Source: GCA-2794515 sp033763335
Lineage (GTDB): Bacteria; Chloroflexota; Anaerolineae; Aggregatilineales; Phototrophicaceae
Assembly: GCA_033763335.1 (NCBI GenBank)
Contig: JANRKU010000137.1
Span: 5,797 to 69,796 of the forward strand
Length of the DNA: 64,000 nucleotides
Direction: 5' to 3'
Within the stretch, counting starts at the first letter, position 1; every line of letters starts with the position of its first letter. The notes beneath the pieces are model-generated. The model had not been told where the DNA came from. It saw only the letters and a program-made list of their open reading frames with translations, and searched no databases. A program made the position numbers and the translations under genes. This document shows positions 59,320-64,000 of the stretch, piece after piece.

Positions 59320-60843
59320 TCATTCTAGCGGAAGCAAATTCTCTATTGGTTTAAAGAATTCATTAACAAGATCTGAATATGCTTCAGCCCATATACTAAC
59401 AAATGCATTCTTTATGGTTGACACAGGTGTAAAACGGAGATTTTGTCCTATTTTAGAATATAAATTATGATAGTCTCTAGTGGAGCTTCGAGCGTCTCTT
59501 ATAGCTTTGGCTATCTTTTCAGCATCATCAAACCTTGATATTTTTATTGCTAGTTGTCCTCCATATTCGGGTAAAATAGAGATAACTTTTTCTAGAATAT
59601 ATTCTTCTGGTTTATCTCCATATAATTGGAGCTGATTTTTTTCAATTGATAAGTCTTGTTTTACATCACCATCAACTATACAAATCGAAGGTATCTTGAA
59701 TGCAGGATCGCTATTGTGTGTATCATTAAATTTTATTGCCTTATCATCTCCTCCAACAGCATAAATCTCTACCGCTTCCATAGCAACTACTTTGTCATCT
59801 TCTGACCTATAAGCACGAAGCATTGCATCTACCCATAGTTTGCTGAATTCATCTTCTGTATAAATTATTAATTTAGTTTTTATAGACCCAGATATTTGGC
59901 GTAATGCTTTTATATCTAATTTTCCTTGAACTAACTTCCAATCAAAAATACCCCAAATAGCTTGTGAAGGTAGTGGTAAGAGAGCATCTTGAGAATGGGT
60001 TGTAAATATTACTTGCATACTTTTTCTTTTTGCTACATCAATAAGATATTCTACCATCTTAGTCGTTGCAATCGGATGTAAACCATTCTCAATTTCTTCA
60101 ATTAAGATAAGCGAATTGCTAGGAGCATTCTCAATTTCTTTTATCATTCTAATTACACTAGATTCTCCTGCTCCAAAATTGAACTCGGAATATGTAATAC
60201 CTTTTGATGTTCTTCCTGAGAGCAAAGAATCTATTGAACCAAGAATTGAGGATGTCCGACCTCTCTCCCTAATTGTAGTTAATGAATATTCGTCAGTTGT
60301 ACTGCCCAAAACTCGCAAGACTGCGTTTTTGATATCAGGATTAATTAATTCAGTGATATCCTCTGATACATTAAAACTTTTCCTAGCATACTTTGTTAAT
60401 TCTGTACGCTCACTTGCTGGTAAAGTTCGCCGAATGCCAAATTCTATGACCTTATTACGATTTAAAAAATCTCTTCTACTCCATTTCTTATCAAAAGAAG
60501 CGGTACGTTGAATACTTGATTTCGGATTTGCCTCTTTATCTATAATTTCATAAACTATACGCCAGTTAACCATTGAATCATCTAATTGATTATTTCTGGA
60601 AAAGAAACGAGAGGGCTTAGAGTCTTTATAGGCAATATAAGCGGCTCCTAATATTGTGCTTTTTCCGCCACCATTTGGCGCAATAAGGGCTGTTACTGGA
60701 AAATCAAATGTGATAGCTTGGTCTATAAACCCTCTTATTTGGGAAAGATTCATTTTATAAAGATATTTTTTGTAATTCTGTTTATCTACTTTTTCTAATA
60801 ACTCGTTGATATCACTTTCGCGTATTTCACTTTGATACATCAT
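59320..60843 (-). CDS. OLD-like AAA ATPase with C-terminal TOPRIM domain
   Basis: A 507-residue protein with ABC/SMC-type ATPase motifs: Walker A APNGGGKST (about 54-62), a signature-like FNFGAGESS (about 221-229), Walker B LILIEEIENGLHP and H-loop TTHSQD. Residues about 325 onwards resemble a TOPRIM nuclease: KLIIYTEDEFSKLWVDAMLR (Glu motif) and ICIVDGDVKQD (D-x-D motif). The domain order is that of OLD-family and related defence nucleases (compare AriA/AriB of PARIS, which are usually separate proteins). Codon use and composition are visibly more AT-rich than the neighbours, suggesting transfer. No UvrD-like helicase gene is adjacent. Two ATGs in a row follow GAGGGTTTT. Confidence 0.78.
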   Translation of the reverse strand: MMYQSEIRESDINELLEKVDKQNYKKYLYKMNLSQIRGFIDQAITFDFPVTALIAPNGGGKSTILGAAYIAYKDSKPSRFFSRNNQLDDSMVNWRIVYEIIDKEANPKSSIQRTASFDKKWSRRDFLNRNKVIEFGIRRTLPASERTELTKYARKSFNVSEDITELINPDIKNAVLRVLGSTTDEYSLTTIRERGRTSSILGSIDSLLSGRTSKGITYSEFNFGAGESSVIRMIKEIENAPSNSLILIEEIENGLHPIATTKMVEYLIDVAKRKSMQVIFTTHSQDALLPLPSQAIWGIFDWKLVQGKLDIKALRQISGSIKTKLIIYTEDEFSKLWVDAMLRAYRSEDDKVVAMEAVEIYAVGGDDKAIKFNDTHNSDPAFKIPSICIVDGDVKQDLSIEKNQLQLYGDKPEEYILEKVISILPEYGGQLAIKISRFDDAEKIAKAIRDARSSTRDYHNLYSKIGQNLRFTPVSTIKNAFVSIWAEAYSDLVNEFFKPIENLLPLE

Positions 60844-60968
60844 AAAACCCTCATTTTTATATCAAATATATACTTATTTTATCAGATTTTTCTTTAAGAT
60901 ATACTTGAACTTCCATTTCCGCTATAATCCTTTGATACTGCTAATCAAAAAAAGAGACCCAACCACCT

Positions 60969-61757
60969 ATGGAACTATTCAATATCATCACCAGCACGCA
61001 AAATGAAAAAGTGAAACTTGCTTATGGACTCCAAAATCGCGCACGGTCACGCCGTAAAGAGATGAAAATCGCCCTAGAAGGGGTGAAACTCGTCCGTGAT
61101 GCGTTGGAGCGTGGGCATAAACCCACTTTTATCATGTATGACCCAGAAGCCGTCACCAAAGATGTCATCAAGTCGCTGAAAAAATATGCGCCCAATAACG
61201 AATATATCGCTGTATCGCCAGAAGTGATGCAACATATCGCCGAAGCCGAGCAACCACAAGGCTTATTGGGTGTGTTTCCGTTGCCCATGCCCCCCTTGCC
61301 ACGTAACCCGACACGGGTGCTGATATTGGATGAGGTCAGCGACCCCGGTAATATGGGGACGATTTTCCGTACCGCCGCCGCCAGTGGTGTGGATTGCGTG
61401 TTACTCACCCCCAATTGCGCCGACCCGTATAACCCCAAAGTGCTACGCAGTGGCATGGGGGCGCATTTCCGCTTGCCGATTATTGAGGCAAAATGGTTTG
61501 AAATCGAGAATTATTGCCAACCCCTCAAGGTTTATGTGGCGATGGGTGAGGGCGAGATGCGCTATGATAAGGTAGATTGGCGCGAAAGTTGGGCGCTGAT
61601 TATCGGCAACGAAGGACATGGTGTGAGTGAACAATCCCTCGCGCTTGCCACCGCAAAAATCCACATCCCAATGGCAAAAGAGACCGAATCCCTCAATGCA
61701 GGTATCGCCACAGGGGTGATTTTATTTGAGGCAGCGCGTCAGCGTTTCGTGGGGTGA
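60969..61757 (+). CDS. SPOUT (TrmH-family) RNA 2'-O-methyltransferase
   Basis: A 262-residue SpoU-class methyltransferase. An N-terminal substrate-binding domain (TSTQNEKVKLAYGLQNRARSRRKE...EGVKLVRDAL) is followed by the trefoil-knot domain with motif 1 (LDEVSDPGNMGTIFRTAAASG, catalytic Arg), motif 2 (ALIIGNEGHGVS) and motif 3 (IPMAKETESLNAGIATGVILFEA). It methylates a ribose in rRNA or tRNA; RlmB, TsnR and similar types cannot be told apart here. Divergent from the ATPase gene with about 125 bp between. Confidence 0.88.
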   Translation: MELFNIITSTQNEKVKLAYGLQNRARSRRKEMKIALEGVKLVRDALERGHKPTFIMYDPEAVTKDVIKSLKKYAPNNEYIAVSPEVMQHIAEAEQPQGLLGVFPLPMPPLPRNPTRVLILDEVSDPGNMGTIFRTAAASGVDCVLLTPNCADPYNPKVLRSGMGAHFRLPIIEAKWFEIENYCQPLKVYVAMGEGEMRYDKVDWRESWALIIGNEGHGVSEQSLALATAKIHIPMAKETESLNAGIATGVILFEAARQRFVG

Positions 61758-61797
61758 TGGTATAGTCCACCGTCCATTAACCATCTCCGAATAGGTC

Positions 61798-61803
61798 TAT
61801 AAT
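61798..61803 (+). promoter_or_regulatory. possible -10 box of the DUF3160 gene
   Basis: A perfect TATAAT lies 33 bp before the start codon, but no -35 element is visible at the right spacing. Confidence 0.35.
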
Positions 61804-61835
61804 GAAGTTATATTTAGATACATTCGGAGGTAACA

Positions 61836-64000
61836 ATGAAAAAATTATTATTTCTGTTGGTGTTGTTGATAGGGGCGTTACCCCTATCGGCACAAACCGA
61901 TGAAATTCCCCCCGTTATCCCAACTGATAACCCTACATCACTCAATACCCCTGTTGTGCAGTGGGATTGGCAAGCCTATAGTGCCGATAAATATTGGGGT
62001 GATGATAGTATCCCCGACCCATTATCTACCCAACTCCCACAAACCTATGCGGGAAATTTGCCCGCTTTGCCGATAGACCTATCACAAGTGGCGTATGTAG
62101 ATGAATTGGGTTTGAATGAATCGCAATTAGCGATATTGGCACAAAATGGCTTTATTGTTGTGCCAGCAGGACTCGATTTTTTTGACGATGCCTATACCGA
62201 ATATAACGAAGGTACTCAATGGGATGTTTATAACCCCGATACACCCGATATGGGATATCGCCCGTATTGGATTAGCACCGATGCCCTCTTGCATAGCCTC
62301 TATCTCAATTTTGAGAATATGCTCAAATTTGTCGAAATGGATTATTTCCGTTATGCGATGAATAATGTGTTGGCAAAGTCATATTCTAGTGCTTATGAGA
62401 CCTATCAATCCCTCGCTGGAACGCCATTAGAAGCCCAAGCGCGTGGCGCAACGGTCTTTTTGGCGGTTGGGTTGGGGTTATTCAATGCAGGAGGTAATCG
62501 AGGTGGCTATTCGACTGCATTAGATGGGCAAACACAATCACAAGATGATGGCGGGTATTGGATTGTTCAAGATGTGCAAATCCGCGAAGAAGCCGATGCG
62601 ATTATCGCCAAAGCAATCGTCGCCGAAGGCATACATGAAATCCCATTTTTAGGTGGCTATCAAGAAGATTTTAGCCAATATAAGCCACGCGGTCACTATA
62701 CCACCGACTCCGCCCTCGAAGATTATTTTAGAGGCATGATGTGGTTGGGGCGTATTACGTTCCTCGCCAAAGATGATGCGCCACTGACGACCAGTTTATT
62801 GGTATTGCGGGCGCTTAATGCCTCTGGGCGATATGATATTTGGCGAGAAGTTGCCGATTTTATCACCTTTTTGGTGGGCGATGAAGATAATTTGGGACCC
62901 ATGCAATATTTACCATTGGCAGAAGCCACATTTGGCGCGGGAATCCCAACCGATGCCCTCACCGATGCAACCCTGTTGCAATCTTTCCGTGACCAGATTT
63001 TTGCTTTGCCTGCCCCTCAAATTAGCAACGTACAAACCGACCCAGATAACATTCCATCAGCAGAAGAATTGCCCGACCTCACACGCGGATTCCGCTTCTT
63101 TGGGCAACGATTCACCTTTGATGCCTATGTGTTGCAAAATTTGGTCAATCCGTATGTGAAAGAAAATGCAGAAGGTCAAGTTCGCCCCTTGCCATCCAGC
63201 TTGGATATGGCGAGTGCATTGGGGTCTGATGTGGCATATAGCCTGCTCCAAGCGCGTGGGGATACAGGATATGATAAATTTATCGGCAACATGACCATGC
63301 TCCGCGAAGAAGTAAATAGCTTCACAGGGGAAGAGTGGTTCAAAAATATTTATGGTGGCTGGTTGTGGTCATTGCAACCGCTATTCGTCCGCAGAGACGA
63401 AGCCTACCCGCCGATGATGAGTACCCGCGCATGGCAATTGAAAGACCTACAAACAGGTTTGGCGAGCTATACCGAACTCAAGCACGCAACGGTGTTGTAT
63501 GCCGCGCAACCCGAAGGACGGGGCGGTGGTGGCGGTGGACTAGAACCTGTTTTGCCACCAACTATGGTTGAACCCAATCCGTATGTATTTGCGCGGATTG
63601 CCATCATTGCCAGTATTTTACAACCCAAAATTGAGTCATTTGCCGAGCGATCTGGTTCTGAACGCCCCAATATTTGGGCAATCAATAGCTCACTATTGCG
63701 CTTGTCGTATTTGTCATCGAAATTAGCCTATCTAGCGCAAAAGCAGATGTTTGGCGAAGCCCTCACCTATGATGAGCAATACTTCCTCAAATTTTTTGTT
63801 GGGAGCGGGTTGCAAGATATTCGCACCACATTGACCGATTTAATGGCACCAGAAGACCGCCCACCATTTTCTGCTGTGGTGACAGATATTGCCACCAATC
63901 CCGATATTGGGGCTGTGTTGCAAGTGGGTACGGGCAAAATAGATTTTATCTATGTGGTTGTGACCGCAGAAGATGGTAGCCTGCAATTGGCGCGTGGGGC
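61836..64000 (+). CDS. DUF3160 domain protein, 3' partial
   Basis: ATG at 61836 after CGGAGGTAACA. The frame is open to the end of the window (721 codons) and has no stop. A signal peptide (MKKLLFLLVLLIGALPLSAQ) is followed by the DUF3160 domain: an N-terminal YWISTDALLHSLYLNFE block and a central FRFFGQRFTFDAYVLQNLVNPYVKE...LPSSLDMASALGSDVAYSLLQA. A glycine run (GRGGGGGG) marks a linker in the last third. The protein is exported and helical; the family is found in several phyla without a known role. Confidence 0.82.
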   Translation, partial: MKKLLFLLVLLIGALPLSAQTDEIPPVIPTDNPTSLNTPVVQWDWQAYSADKYWGDDSIPDPLSTQLPQTYAGNLPALPIDLSQVAYVDELGLNESQLAILAQNGFIVVPAGLDFFDDAYTEYNEGTQWDVYNPDTPDMGYRPYWISTDALLHSLYLNFENMLKFVEMDYFRYAMNNVLAKSYSSAYETYQSLAGTPLEAQARGATVFLAVGLGLFNAGGNRGGYSTALDGQTQSQDDGGYWIVQDVQIREEADAIIAKAIVAEGIHEIPFLGGYQEDFSQYKPRGHYTTDSALEDYFRGMMWLGRITFLAKDDAPLTTSLLVLRALNASGRYDIWREVADFITFLVGDEDNLGPMQYLPLAEATFGAGIPTDALTDATLLQSFRDQIFALPAPQISNVQTDPDNIPSAEELPDLTRGFRFFGQRFTFDAYVLQNLVNPYVKENAEGQVRPLPSSLDMASALGSDVAYSLLQARGDTGYDKFIGNMTMLREEVNSFTGEEWFKNIYGGWLWSLQPLFVRRDEAYPPMMSTRAWQLKDLQTGLASYTELKHATVLYAAQPEGRGGGGGGLEPVLPPTMVEPNPYVFARIAIIASILQPKIESFAERSGSERPNIWAINSSLLRLSYLSSKLAYLAQKQMFGEALTYDEQYFLKFFVGSGLQDIRTTLTDLMAPEDRPPFSAVVTDIATNPDIGAVLQVGTGKIDFIYVVVTAEDGSLQLARG

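Noticed and set aside
59320..60843. A PARIS system (AriA plus AriB)
   Set aside because: PARIS is usually two proteins with a distinct AriB; here ATPase and TOPRIM-like part are one chain followed by mntA-hepT. I keep the broader OLD-like label.
60900..60928. TATAAT box upstream of the SPOUT methyltransferase gene as a full promoter
   Set aside because: The nearest -35-like sequence is only 12 bases away, so the spacing does not work.

Overview
The window looks like a chromosomal segment of a bacterium, most plausibly a Chloroflexota (Anaerolineae-like) genome. This rests on gene content, not on a marker-gene search: a System I cytochrome c maturation cluster without an obvious outer-membrane gene set, many secreted or lipid-anchored proteins with Pro/Thr/Glu-rich ATPE tails, a fused GldF-GldG/DUF4340 cluster, a DUF3160 protein, DUF4058, and several Uma2-family nucleases. 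Base composition is moderate and fairly even, except for one clearly AT-rich gene at 59320-60843. No rRNA, tRNA or CRISPR array was seen, and no gene-free gap exceeds about 300 bp.

Layout. 1-8499: three c-type cytochromes interleaved with cytochrome c maturation genes (ccmE, ccmA, ccmB, ccmC), a small membrane protein in the usual ccmD position, and two envelope proteins. 8607-11342: an M20 metallopeptidase and an ECF sigma factor translationally coupled to a membrane anti-sigma-like protein. 11430-13368: a TnpB-only IS200/IS605-type element with a probable omega RNA, next to a truncated Uma2 gene. 13431-18837 (minus): a maltodextrin operon (malQ and two GH13 enzymes). 18946-20624: a LysR regulator divergent from a rhodanese gene and a 33-residue membrane peptide. 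20767-25278: a Mn/Zn ABC transporter operon whose last permease carries a Cys-rich insert and a C-terminal winged helix. 25259-28900 (minus): DUF4058, carotenoid oxygenase, hisS. 28982-30795: three Uma2 genes, the last two a recent tandem duplication. 30830-34540: DinB-like protein, membrane HdrD-like Fe-S oxidoreductase, HNH endonuclease and partner. 34795-37725: two paralogous secreted FecR-like proteins. 37897-42009: lpdA, HEAT protein, sucC, sucD. 42068-46927 (minus): ABC ATPase, fused GldF-GldG permease, DUF4340. 47054-50390 (minus): Gly-rich protein and a CtpE-like P-type ATPase, separated by a 103-bp foldback element. 50493-53702: SerB-like phosphatase, a HAD hydrolase and SerA. 53806-56844: lipoproteins, another Uma2 and a Cys-rich conserved protein. 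56947-58642: infC (AUA start), rpmI, rplT, csaA. 58655-60843 (minus): an apparent three-gene defence-like operon (OLD-type ATPase/TOPRIM, MntA, HepT). 60969-64000: SPOUT rRNA/tRNA methyltransferase and a DUF3160 lipobox-free secreted protein running off the end.

How the genes work together. The cytochromes at the left end are probably clients of the adjacent Ccm genes. lpdA, sucC and sucD supply the 2-oxoacid dehydrogenase/TCA step, and the Fe-S oxidoreductase feeds electrons to the membrane. The malQ operon breaks down maltodextrins. The metal transporter operon has a strong promoter overlapped by an inverted repeat that could bind a DtxR-like regulator, and the winged-helix domain fused to its permease is a candidate for that regulator. 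A family of short palindromes with mutually compensating arms is scattered through the window. Five copies sit in the metal operon alone, and several are translated as protein N-termini or supply stop codons.
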